A stretch of DNA of 23,997 bases from Haplomitrium mnioides (Eukaryota > Marchantiophyta > Haplomitriopsida > Calobryales). Shown here one piece after another: positions 1 to 8,686 of the stretch. The position numbers and the translations under genes were made by a program. Where the stretch lies: contig JBNGIS010036583.1 in the NCBI GenBank assembly GCA_049999725.1, positions 1 to 23,997 on the forward strand, written 5' to 3'. Position 1 is the first letter of the stretch; every line of letters starts with the position of its first letter. Below the pieces are notes generated by a model, which searched no databases, was not told the DNA's origin, and worked only from the letters and a program-made list of their open reading frames with translations.

Positions 1-195
1 CTAAAAAAATATTTTAAATATAATCTAAATGAAAAATATGATTTTTTTGTTCATAAAAAACAAATGTTTTCTCGAAAAGAAGATTTTAGTCTTAAATTTG
101 ATGTTTTTGAATGACAAATCTTCAAAAAACAAATTTTGATTGCCAAGTGAAATAGGAACTCAGTAGCGGTTCCTAGTTCAAAGTAGCGGCTATTT
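1..195 (+). repeat. AT-rich right end of a repeat unit, partly matching 10600-10780
   Basis: This very AT-rich stretch ends in a 34-base core (162-195) that recurs three more times in the window. The core has two AGTAGCGG words separated by TTCCTAGTTCAA and is followed by CTATTT. The match to 10600-10780 extends left of the core: both have AAATAGGAACT just before it, and both have a TTTTCTCGAA / AATTTTCGAA segment further left. No coding sequence is visible. I read it as the right-hand end of a unit that begins outside the window. The sequence right of 195 is unlike what follows the other three cores, which fits a true terminus. Confidence 0.55.
162..195 (+). repeat. Terminal core motif, occurrence 1
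   Basis: Consists of AGTAGCGG, then TTCCTAGTTCAA, then AGTAGCGG, then CTATTT. This occurrence shows the internal direct repeat of AGTAGCGG most clearly. The sequence to its right (caagtgcctacttg) differs from what follows the other three. Confidence 0.65.
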
Positions 196-256
196 CAAGT
201 GCCTACTTGAAGTGGATAGAGAAGATTTGAGTTCAATGTTGGTTCCTCTCAAGGCA

Positions 257-356
257 NNNNNNNNNNNNNNNNNNNNNNNNNNNNNNNNNNNNNNNNNNNN
301 NNNNNNNNNNNNNNNNNNNNNNNNNNNNNNNNNNNNNNNNNNNNNNNNNNNNNNNN
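257..356. other. Assembly gap (100 N)
   Basis: Exactly 100 N bases, a common placeholder for a gap of unknown size. It cuts off the left part of copy A of the DUF7869-type gene, so the true distance between 256 and 357 is unknown. Open frames running through the Ns are meaningless. Confidence 0.99.
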
Positions 357-365
357 ACTTTTTTC

Positions 366-1115
366 TTGCCCAAAAAGAGATTGCGGCTTACATCCTTGAA
401 AGAAAAAGACAAACTCGAAGCAGAATTCACCTTTCTACCTTCACAACCGACAAGTACTTGTAATGATTCTCAAAATATTGGTCTAGGTTCTCAACTTGAT
501 GCTCAACAGACAAAAGAGGATACTTTAGTAAAGCAAATACTTTCTACACGTCAAGCAATCTATGATGGAGCACCTAGGCTGCGAGAAGGGACTCTTTCGC
601 ACAACACTCGATACGAGCATAAATTTGGCAATCTATATAAGATGAAAGCTAGAATGTTTATTTGTGTTGTTGCATCTTTGGATCCCAAAGAGCATGTCGT
701 TTTGAGTTGCCAAAGTTCTCAAAGTTTTGTCATTTGATGAGGAAGATCTCCCAAACCCGAAACAAGTACATGTTCAATGGTTTGCTTATCAAGTTGAGGA
801 AGTATTTTCAAGACAACACTTCCCAGAAAAAATAGCAGCAACAAAAAGGAAGCGCAAATCCAAGTTGCACATTCATGTACTTGATGTGACACAAATCACA
901 ATTTTGTCTTTTGATTTTCTTACCCAAAAAAACCAATTGAAGAAAACCACTCTAGATGCCATTAAAGCAAATTTATTTGAGTATGAAAGACAAAAAGCCC
1001 TCAATCCTAAAATGTTTCAAAGAGATTCAACACTGTCATTAACACTAAGACTGATCAAGTAAATCTTGATGAATCTTCTGAAGATGAATCCAAAGAAGTC
1101 GAGACGAGTGACTAA
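366..1115 (+). pseudogene. Copy A: C-terminal part of a DUF7869-type protein gene, broken
   Basis: This remnant encodes the C-terminal part of a large protein; the left part lies in or beyond the N gap. Frame 1 (366 to about 695) gives a polar linker ending KARMFICVVASLDPK. The frame then shifts and a TGA at 703-705 sits inside S-F-*-V-A-K-V-L. The next frame reads SFDEEDLPNPKQVHVQWFAY, then a basic KRKRKSK patch and a Lys-rich stretch. A last frameshift near 1030 leads into an acidic tail, DESSEDESKEVETSD, ending at TAA 1113-1115. Copy B (7467-8001) is collinear, has TGG where copy A has TGA, and shares the acidic end, so both derive from one real protein. From memory, related plant proteins carry this globular part downstream of a DUF7869 domain. 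It could be a BAH-like or other chromatin or nucleic-acid module, but I cannot establish that. Confidence 0.7.
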
Positions 1116-2639
1116 AGTAATTTAAGAATTTTATTATATATTATGCATTTTCAAGTATATTGTAATTTAAAATTGTTATTTTATAAAATACGTGAGAATC
1201 TTTTGAAGCAAGTTGTTGAAGTTTTCTACCACCTTGAACTTGTGACTGTAAATCATTCCAAGTTGAATGTTATTCTTTGTAAATGAAACTTAAATCTTTA
1301 GTTAGTATTTTCATTTGCTTTGTAAAATATTTTCTTCTCCAAAATGTAAGTATGTTGTTTCCAACTTTAGTGCTTTCTAGAAGAGTTTAAGGTTATTGTA
1401 TCACTAAAACATCTTCCCAAATTGACTACGTTTTTTTTGCTTGTAAGGTTTGTGTATAACTTAAAAACCTTTGGCAGGTTTTGACTCAGATGTAAAGCTT
1501 TGTACTTGTTTTACTTTTAGATTTTGTATTATAAAGCATAATCTTTTGCATGCTTAGAGTTTGTTGCAAAAAATAAAATGTTCATTGTCTATATCTCTGG
1601 TTGTAGAGGTGTGAACTCTATGTGCGCATTGATTTTGATTCGCAAGTCAAAACGTCGTACATACAAAAACTCTTTTGCGGAACCTAAAACCAAGGTTCTT
1701 GTGGAGTGTTTAGATGTTGAACTTAGATTCCTATACGTGCATAGACTTTGGGGTGGAAGTCCAAGCATTCTACAAGCTCAACTTCTCACATACAACCCTC
1801 AAGCTTCTATATACAAAGACTATCGATTACAACTTAGTTTGTACACAAGTCATAGACTCTTTTGTAGATCTTGAGACTTTTTTTTGTTGAATCAAGTCTA
1901 AAACTTGGAGATGTTCCTTGTTTACACTCGTAATTCAATCTCTTTAGCTATTTCCTTTTTGATTCTAAACTCTAATTTGTTTGTGTATATGCTTCGTTGA
2001 ATTATGAAATATTTTTAAATGCTGAAATCATTTCTTAAAGCCCACTTTAACTTTTCTGTGTATGGATTTTCAACTACAAGTGAGAGCTTCTTTCTTTCCT
2101 GAGCTTGAAAATAGAGCTCCTAATCCACGCAATGTTTTGTTTTCTTTGTTTTTGTGTGTATGATTGCAAACTCATTCCCTTGACTTCTAGTCTGCTTGGG
2201 ATTTTTCTTTATGTTTGGTAATTTTTTTCCAAAAAAAAAACGTTTCAAAGGGCACTATGTCTATGTACCCCTAGAGTTTGTGCAATCAAACATATTTCTT
2301 ATGATGTGTATTTAAATTTTTGGGCTTCAAACTATAATCAATGATAAATGCAAATTTTTTGGTAGAAACTTACCATCATTTTTATACTTTTTATCAAATT
2401 CAAGTTTTCCAATATTTTCATAAAAACTAATAACATTGTTTGATTTTGCATAGCAAAATTGACTCTTGCTCTATCATGCTTATTGAAACAACCAAAAATG
2501 AACCTCAAAGACTCATGTAATTTTTGTTCTTAAAAAATAACCTTATTTTAAATGTTTTTTAAGCTAAAAACCCACAATTTTTCCAAAAAAAGGTTCATGT
2601 TTTGAGTAGCCTATTCTTGGTTCAAATTAGTGGCTATTT
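583..2639 (+). repeat. Copy A of a ~2 kb direct repeat (C-terminal coding region plus 3' flank)
   Basis: Aligns along its length with 7467-9542 in the same orientation. The matches continue well past the coding end at 1115. Around 1250-1350 the two copies are nearly identical for about 100 bases, including AATCATTCCAAGTTGAATG. Other shared blocks lie around 1560-1870, 2050-2170 and 2580-2639. Both copies end in the TTCAAA(G/T)TAG(C/T)GG core. The noncoding part 1116-2639 is AT-rich with no convincing gene; the 98-codon open frame at 1578 is not preserved in copy B. A direct repeat flanking a retroelement invites an LTR reading, but these copies contain coding sequence and the retroelement has its own shorter LTR, so I reject that. 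Confidence 0.8.
2605..2639 (+). repeat. Terminal core motif, occurrence 2 (end of copy A)
   Basis: Reads AGTAGCCTATTCTTGG then TTCAAATTAGTGGCTATTT, two substitutions from the consensus second half. It closes copy A. To its right begins AT-rich sequence leading to the DUF7869-like remnant, with no resemblance to the right side of the other cores. Confidence 0.65.
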
Positions 2640-2828
2640 TTAATCTTTTTATAAATTTTCACTTCTACCAATCCAAATATTTGATTAAGATGAGTTGAAT
2701 ATTTTTAGTAGTTGAAGTTGTCTTTTGAAGTTTGAAACATCGACACATATTTTACTAAACTACTTTTATGTCTTTCGTGCTTTGTGATGATGCCATCAAT
2801 ACAATTGCCAATTTTTTCTTCATCGTGA

Positions 2829-3562
2829 CTAACAAATGAAGAAAGAACAAAACTTGCAAACCATCGAAGAAAATGTTATGTCAATGATCAAAAGTACTTA
2901 GGAATTGTCATTGATGGAATAGACCAAAAGAAAATTGTTATTCCACATTGGCCTTCGCCACCCAAAAACATTGATAATTTTTGTTTGGTAGGTGTGCACG
3001 TTGTTGGTGCCTTAATATTCAATCATGCTCTTTCTCCAAAGGTCTTCTTAACCTATGGAAACTTGAGAAGCAATTCTAATTTGACAATTACAGTGCTCAA
3101 TAAATATTATGTAACTTTGAAGAGATGCTACCTCCAACTTTATATCTTCAGTTGAACAACACGACATGAGAGAATAAGAATTCCATCTTATTTGGATATC
3201 TTAGTCTCTTTATTGCCAAGAATGCTTTCCAAAAAATCAAGGTGGGATTTCTTATGGTTTGCCATACTCATGATCAAATTGATCAAATATTTAGCAGATT
3301 TTTGAAATGTTTAAAGCGTGTCAAAGCTTTCACAATTACGAGTCTTAGCGAGACGCTAAAATTATCGTATAATCCTAAACCTTATGTAACTCTTTTGATG
3401 GAAACTTGGGATTTAAATTTTTTTTTGTAGCAACTCCTCTCTCTAGTTCAAAGGATACATGATATTACCTTAAATCAACAATTCAAGTTCCAGTTGAATG
3501 ATTCCAATGCAAAGATTTGGAGAAATTAGTTTTTAACACATGAATTTTGGTTACCTCCAGAT
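2829..3562 (+). pseudogene. Copy B: central DUF7869-like domain, frameshifted and split by a retrotransposon
   Basis: The first frame (2829 to about 3115) reads ...YLGIVIDGIDQKKIVIPHW and continues to an LTITVLNKYY segment. After a frameshift near 3115 the second frame reads LPPTLYLQLNNTT, a TGA, ENKNSILFGYLSLF, then VGFLMVCHTHDQIDQIFSRF. It continues with one TAG at 3428 through HDITLNQQFKFQLND to FWLPPD at about 3562. I recognise the pattern (V)DG-D-Q, DN-x-(R/Q)ENKN and GHTHDQID-x-FS from proteins annotated as DUF7869 (recalled, not searched). Two key positions are altered here: D to N in LNNTT and G to C in CHTHDQID. At 3563 homology stops and gag of a retroelement begins; the gene resumes at 7467. 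The start of the protein is not identifiable. Confidence 0.7.
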
Positions 3563-3589
3563 GGTATTTGTTAGCTCAAGTGCAGTTAC

Positions 3590-3660
3590 TATAAGAGAGC
3601 CTACTCAATTAGAAGAAGCAATGCGTATGGCAGAGCAACATGACTCATACTCACGGCTCT
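3590..3660 (+). pseudogene. gag: Remnant of gag (end of capsid region)
   Basis: A frame from 3590 reads IREPTQLEEAMRMAEQHDSY followed by a stop. This resembles the end of the gag capsid region of plant Ty3/gypsy elements, where a PxTLEEAM-x-AE segment is common. No zinc knuckle follows; the protease begins about 40 bases later in another frame. Everything upstream of this segment in gag is absent, replaced by DUF7869-type gene sequence ending at about 3562. Confidence 0.6.
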
Positions 3661-3693
3661 AGAAGTTAGATCTCGTCCTCAACCATTTGAATA

Positions 3694-4035
3694 ATGTTCT
3701 CAAAACCTTGTAGAATGTTGGTCGATAGTGGGAGTTTTGAAAATTTCATGTCACTACGTTTTGCTAAGATAATCAAAGAGAAATATATGCCTATCAATGG
3801 GAGTGTTGTGACTATGGCTGATGGCCAAAAGCATGATGTGTTTTTCTCTCAAAAGCCATTCCTTCTAAGGATTGGAAAAGAGTATACGGAATCTATGCAA
3901 TTTGTTATTGCACCTGTACAATATGACATCATTGAAGATTGCCTTGGCTTGAAGAAAGGTCCGCTCAATTTGATTAGCGAAAACGACAAATTCAAGTTAC
4001 CTTACAAGGTAAGAAATTTCTTTTGGGGTGTTTGA
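3694..4035 (+). pseudogene. pro: Retropepsin-like protease region of the chromovirus
   Basis: The frame reads CRMLVDSGSFENFMSLRF, giving the aspartic protease motif D-S-G-S with the following N-F-M-S typical of plant gypsy proteases (usually DSGA(T/S)HNF(I/M)S). Downstream MADGQ and QYDIIEDCLGL match the usual glycine-rich and I-L-G-x-x-W-L parts; the second is eroded, with LG replaced by ED and W lost. The catalytic Asp and Gly survive. The frame runs out at 4035 and coding continues in the overlapping frame that starts at about 4023, so one frameshift separates protease from polymerase. In an intact element it would cut the gag-pol polyprotein. Confidence 0.75.
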
Positions 4036-5160
4036 CATCGTTGGTGAAAAAGCCTAAATCAGTTCAGCATGTTAATTCAGTGGCGCAAGAGTTGCTTGTC
4101 TTTGTTGTTTGGATTAAGCCCATCATAGACTTGAGTAAGGAGGGAAGAAAATGTGCGGCCACCTTAATAATAGATGATATTTTGAAAGAGTTTGCGGATG
4201 TGTTTTTGGAGGATTCGCCAAAGGGGTTACTAGACGATCGAAGAATGCCTTTTCCGATTGAGTTGATACTAGAAAGCACTCCTTATAATCAACCTATATA
4301 TCGACTATGATCACAAGAATTAGAGGAGCTTTGAAAGACATTGATGGATCTTCTTGAGAAGGATTTCATTCAACATAGTACTTCTCATTGGGGAGCTCCA
4401 ACATTTTTTGTACCAAAGAAAGATGGTGAATTTCATCTTTGTAAAGATTATCGAGGATTGAACAATCAAACAATAAAGAATGCCTATCCTCTACCTTGTA
4501 TTGATGATTTGTTGGATCAATTGAGTGGTGCAAAATTATTTTCTAAGTTGGACCTTCAAAGTGGCTATTGGCAAATTCCAATCAAGCCAAGTAATGTACC
4601 AAAGACAGCTTTTCGCACAAGGTATGGGCATTTTGAATGGACAACTCTTACATTTGGTCTTACTAATGCTCCGACAATATTTATGGATCAAATGCATCGA
4701 GTTTTTGATAGGTCATTGGATAAGTCAGTGTTGGTATTTTTGGACGATATCCTTATCTTTAGTAAAAGTGAAGTTAAGCATCGTGTTCATCTCAAAGAGG
4801 TTCTACAATGACTATGCAATTGGAAGTTTTATTGCAAGAAGTCTAAGTGTGAGTTTTGAAAGCAAGAGGTGACTTATCTAGGGCATAAAGTATCTGCAGA
4901 TGGCATCAAGATGGAGGAAGAGAAAATTAAAGCTATTGCAGAGTGGCCAACATTGAATGATGCAAAGGATGTTCGAGCTTTTAATGGATTAACAAGTTTT
5001 TATTGAAGATTCATTCATTACTATGCTCATATTGCTGCATCGCTTACGGATTTACTAGGGAAGAATGCAAAATTCAAATGGACGACCAAGGAGCAAGTGG
5101 CATTTCAGCAACTCAAGAATGCGGTGACATCTCGTCCAATTCTAAAACAATATGATCCAA
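4023..5160 (+). pseudogene. pol: Reverse transcriptase region of the chromovirus
   Basis: All in one frame. KEFADVFLEDSPKGL and the MPFPIEL segment (to 4310) form the conserved lead-in to gypsy RT. Then come [68 protein letters not shown] and the active site FLDDILIFS at about 4737-4763, where the usual Y is F but both aspartates remain. TYLGHKVS follows at about 4873. In-frame stops lie at 4308, 4332, 4809, 4857 and 5004, with no frameshift. The 5004 TGA falls in F-Y-*-R-F, where family members have Arg, consistent with CGA to TGA. Confidence 0.9.
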
Positions 5161-5540
5161 AGAGGCATTGTATAGTTGATTTTGATGCTTCTAATTTTGC
5201 TATTGGAGCGGTTTTACAGTAAGAGTTTGAGGATGGACTTCATCCAATTGCCTTCATGTCACGCCAATTGAATGCAACGGAGAAAAATTATTCTACAAGA
5301 GATCGAGAGAAATTAGAAATGGTTTATGCTACTAAGGTGTGGAGACACTATCTTTTGGGCAAACCTGTACTTATGCGCACAGACCACAAGCCATTGCTTC
5401 AAGCAATTCACTTGGAAAATATGACAAGTTGTCATCATTGATGGAAAGATCAACTACAACTCTTTGATTTCAAGTTGGAGTACAAGCCAAGAAGGTTCTA
5501 CACTATTCTTGATACATTGTCCCAAAGACCAGATCATCGA
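5161..5540 (+). pseudogene. pol: RNase H region of the chromovirus
   Basis: Continues the RT frame. DFDASNFAIGAVLQ-*-EFEDG is the first RNase H strand and carries the first catalytic Asp; the TAA at 5220 replaces the expected Gln codon (CAA). ATEKNYSTRDREKLEMVYA carries the Glu helix, and VLMRTDHKPL the third Asp. A TGA at 5439 precedes WKDQLQLFDF, and YKPRRFYTILDTLSQRPDH is the end of the domain, where N-x-x-A-D-x-L-S-R is usual. It would degrade the RNA of the RNA/DNA hybrid in an intact element. Confidence 0.85.
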
Positions 5541-6860
5541 ATAAATACACTAGAGATAGCAAATGCTAGTATATTACATCTTGATGAGGCAACCAGTGAT
5601 GGCTTTCAACAAAAGTTACAAGAAGACGTCTTCTTTACTCTTGTTAGAGCACGTTTGGCGGTCCAAGATAGTGAGTATAATACATTTTCCATTCAGGATA
5701 GTATTCTCTATCAAGGCCATCAAATCTATGTTCCACAAGATGATGCACTTCGAATGACACGTTTACAAGAAGCACATGATATTCCGATTTCTGGACATCT
5801 TAGAGTAGGCAAGACTATGGAGTTGCTTCAACAAACTTGATGGTGGCCAAACCTAGCTTGCGATGTTCGTGGCTTTGTTCGTTCTTGTGAAAGTTGTCAA
5901 TGAAACAAGGCTTCAAATCAAAAACCAGTTGGTCTTCTGCAACCATTATCAATTCCTACTAATCAGTGAGAACATGTAAGTTTGGATTTTATCACTTCGC
6001 TTCCAACCACGCCTCGTGGGTTTACAGCCGTTGTGGTGTTTGTGGATAAGCTAAGCAAGCAAATTCATCTAGCATCGACAGTGGATACGGTGGATGCTGC
6101 ACAATTGGCGAAGATTTATTTTGATATAGTCTTCCGATATCATGGAATGCCAAAGATACTTATATATAATAGAGATCTACGATTTACTAGGAAGTTTTGG
6201 CGAGATTTATTCACACTTTTGGGTTCCAAACTATCTATGTCTATGGCATATTATCCTCAAATAGATGGGCAAATTGAACGAGAAAATCGCACTGTGGAGG
6301 ATATGCTTCAAGCATTTATCAATGTTCATCATACGGATTGGGATAGTTTTTTACCGGTTGTGGAGTTTGCATACAACAACTCCAAACAAGCAAGTATTGG
6401 CTTTCTCTTTTCTTTCTTAATTCTAGTCAACATCCTCTTGTTCTTGATGGTTTGCTTTCTCTTTCGTCTTCCAATGTTCCCATTCTTTCTATCTTTTTGT
6501 CTTGTTTATCTTCCTCATTGCAAGATGCTAGAAACCATCTTGTTATTGCTCAAAATTGGCAAAAACAATTTGCTGATAAACATCGTCGTGATTGCTCTTA
6601 TGTTTTAGATGACCAAGTTATGCTATCTACTCATAATCTTCCATTGTCTTTAGATACTCAAGTCTGTAAGTTATCTCCTGCTTGGATTGGTACTTTCTCT
6701 ATTTCTCAAGTTATTTCTCCTATTGCTTATAAACTTGATCTTCCTCTTCATATGAAGATTCATCATGTGTTCTATGTGTCTAAACTTAAGTTTTTTGTTC
6801 ATAGTCCATCTTCTTTTCCAAATCGTGTTCAGCTTCCTCCTCTAGCCATTGTTCTTGATG
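5541..6860 (+). pseudogene. pol: Integrase region of the chromovirus (zinc finger and DDE core)
   Basis: The HHCC finger reads HDIPISGH at about 5776, then C-E-S-C-Q at about 5889, with TGA stops at 5838, 5901 and 5967. The core starts at LDFITSLPTTPRG (about 5977; first catalytic Asp). The second acidic motif, normally SDRD-x-RF, is YNRDLRF at about 6163, so the expected catalytic Asp is Asn. The Glu is present in DGQIERENRTVEDML. A one-base frameshift near 6400 separates NNSKQASIGF from FFLNSSQHPLVLDGL. The C-terminal GPY-like part reads KLSPAWIGTFSISQVISPIAYKLDLP in the new frame and runs to the chromodomain. Confidence 0.88.
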
Positions 6861-6865
6861 ATCAT

Positions 6866-7063
6866 GAAGAATTTGAAGTAGACCGCATTTTGGCAAAAAG
6901 AGTTATCAAGCACGGGCGACATCCACAAGTTCAATACAAGGTTTTGTGGAAAGGCTATCCACTTCATGATGCTACTTGGGAACCTTCTTCAAATCTTGAG
7001 AATGCTCAAGAAGTTATTAAAATTTTTGAAAGTTGCGGCAATGACGAGGATGTCATCAACTAA
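6866..7063 (+). pseudogene. pol: Chromodomain at the integrase C-terminus
   Basis: Reads EEFEVDRILAKRVIKHG, QVQYKVLWKGYPLHDATWEP, then NLENAQEVIKIFE, ending at TAA 7061-7063. The E-x-x-V-(D/E)-x-I-L start, Y-x-V-x-W-K-G-Y and T-W-E-P are the standard chromodomain signature. In chromoviruses this domain is thought to steer integration toward particular chromatin. It is in the same frame as the integrase C-terminus and free of stops, the best preserved part of the element. It assigns the element to the chromovirus branch; I cannot name the clade from sequence alone. Confidence 0.92.
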
Positions 7064-7064
7064 A

Positions 7065-7076
7065 TTGCAGGGATTA
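7065..7076 (+). other. Polypurine tract-like site before the 3' LTR
   Basis: TTGCAGGGATTA follows the pol stop directly and precedes the TG that starts the LTR. The purine run is short (GCAGGGA), weaker than the usual G-rich tract, probably through decay. Confidence 0.45.
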
Positions 7077-7466
7077 TGTAATAGTACAAGCATAAGGTTG
7101 TGCGATTTATAAGAAAATAAAGAGGAGTGAACAAAGTGGTAGTGAGTCACTTTTAGGGTTAAGATTGGATTACTTGCCTTTGAAGTCACTTTTGGTAGAG
7201 AGTCATCTTTAAGGCTGAAATTAGAAGTGACTTGTGAGTGAAGAAAGAGGGATGACACCTTCTTCTCTTGCATAAATAGAAGGGCTTCTTAGCCCCACTT
7301 CTCATTCTGGAGTTCCTCTCAAATCACTTGGGTTCTTTGGTTGTTTGGCTTTTGCTTGCACTCTTGGTCTTAGCTTGGACCTTGAGTTGTTTTTCGTTGA
7401 AGAACTCTATTAGAGTTCATCATGAGTTCTTACTCGTTTGGATTTGGTCTTTGAGATTCTTTTACA
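7077..7466 (+). repeat. 3' LTR of the chromovirus (about 390 bases)
   Basis: Starts TGTAATAG just after the polypurine-like tract and ends CTTTTACA, giving TG...CA with short imperfect inverted ends (TGTAA / TTACA). A TATA-like CATAAATAGA lies at 7271-7280, followed by GGGCTTCTTAGCCCC, a possible small stem near the expected transcript start. The right boundary is independently set by resumption of the copy A/copy B match at 7467. No second LTR is present. Confidence 0.7.
7271..7280 (+). promoter_or_regulatory. TATA-like box in the 3' LTR
   Basis: CATAAATAGA lies about 195 bases into the LTR, the usual place for the core promoter at the U3/R boundary. Position and sequence only; activity is not shown. 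Confidence 0.4.
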
Positions 7467-8001
7467 CCATGAGAAGGGACTATTTTGCACAACACCCAAT
7501 AGAGGCACAAATTTGACAATCTACATGAGGTGAAAGTTAGAATGTTGTGTTGTTGCATCTTTGGATCCAAAAGGCAGACCGTTTTGGGTTGCCAAAGTAC
7601 TCAAAGTTTTGTCATTTGATGAGGAAAAACTTCCAAACCCAAAATAAGAACGTGTTCAATGGTTTGCTTATGAGGCTAAGGATGCATTTTTAGGACAACA
7701 CTTCTAAGAAGAAATAGTAGCAAAAAAAAAGGAAACACAAATCCAAGTTACATATTGATGTTCTTGATGTGACACAAAGCATGATTTTGTTTTTGATTTT
7801 CATCTCATACAAAGAGACCAACTGAAGAAAACCACTCTAGCTACCTTTAAATCAAATCTATTTGAGTACAAAAGACATAAAGCAATCAATCCTAATTTGT
7901 TTGAAAGAGATTAAATCACTGTTATGAACACTGAGACAGATCAAGTAAATCTTGATGAATCTTCTGAAGTTGAATACAAAGATGTCGAGACAAGTGACTA
8001 A
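7467..8001 (+). pseudogene. Copy B: C-terminal part of the DUF7869-type gene, after the retrotransposon
   Basis: Resumes immediately after the LTR end and is collinear with copy A. It preserves PFWVAKVLKVLSFDEEKLPNPK, where copy A has a stop in place of the Trp. Its own breaks differ: TAA at 7645-7647 (copy A has CAA), another TAA shortly after in QHF-*-EE, and a frameshift in an A-run near 7727. The basic segment, the KKTTL segment and the acidic tail ending TSD-stop at 7999-8001 can be followed by comparison with copy A. The part corresponding to copy A 366-582 is missing, so the gene lost internal sequence at the insertion site. Confidence 0.7.
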
Positions 8002-8529
8002 AGTACTTGAGAATATTATGAAGGAATTTGTTGAATTTATGTGCCGCCTTAAACTTTTAATTATAAATCATTCCAAGTTGAATGTTATTCTTTGTAAATG
8101 AAACTTGAATCTTTAGTTAATATTTTCATTCGGTTTGTAAATTATTTTCTTATCCAAAATGTAAGTATGTTCTTTCTTTCTTTACTGCTTGCTAGAAGAG
8201 TTTAACATTTTTGTATTGCTAAGGCATCTGCGTAGATTGACTACTTATCTTTTGTTTGTAATGACTTTGATGTAAAACAAGAACCTTTGACGCGCTTTGA
8301 CTCACATGTAGAGCTTTGTATTTGTTTTCCTTTTAGATTTCATATTATAAAATAGAATCTTTTGTGTGCTTAGAGTTTGTTACAAAAAATAAAACCTTTA
8401 GCGCTTGTATCCTTGGTTGTAGAAGTCTGAATCCTATGCGCGTATAGACTTTGATTTGCAAGTCGAAACCTCGTGCGTGCAAAAACTCTGCTGCAGAACA
8501 AAAAGCCTAGGTTCTTGATAGTATTTGTT

Positions 8530-8686
8530 GTAGAGTGTTAAAGTGCTGAGCTCAGATTCTTATGTGCACATAGATCTTGAGGTGGAGTGTTCAAATTGTG
8601 AGCTCAAATTCCTATGCACACATAGAATTTGGGGTGGAGTGTTCAGATGTTGAGTTTGATTCCTATATGCATATAGACTTTGAGGT
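8530..8686 (+). repeat. Tandem repeat, three units of about 52 bases
   Basis: Units start near 8530, 8581 and 8633. Each has G(T/G)(A/G)GAGTGTT, then a GAGCTCA-like word, then TTCCTAT, a short alternating purine/pyrimidine stretch (GTGCACA, GCACACA, ATGCATA) and CATAGA. Copy A has a single unit at about 1708-1760. The expansion is therefore specific to copy B or was lost in copy A. A related fragment lies at 8433-8456. Confidence 0.65.

Larger units (their letters stand above)
3563..7466 (+). mobile_element. Ty3/gypsy chromovirus-type LTR retrotransposon, 5'-truncated
   Basis: The order gag tail, protease, reverse transcriptase, RNase H, integrase, chromodomain, polypurine tract and 3' LTR defines a Ty3/gypsy element of the chromodomain branch. 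It sits inside copy B of the DUF7869-type gene. The 5' LTR, primer site and nearly all of gag are missing, so it is a deleted insertion. The right boundary is well supported: the LTR ends ...TTTTACA at 7466, and similarity of copy B to copy A resumes at 7467. Target-site duplication cannot be tested because the left flank is deleted. Ten in-frame stops and two frameshifts make it inactive. Confidence 0.9.

Noticed and set aside
212-463. Open frames on both strands across the N gap
   Set aside because: They run through 100 unknown bases; the joined translation has no meaning.
1578-1874. 98-codon open frame in the 3' flank of copy A
   Set aside because: The corresponding part of copy B is not open, and no motif is present.
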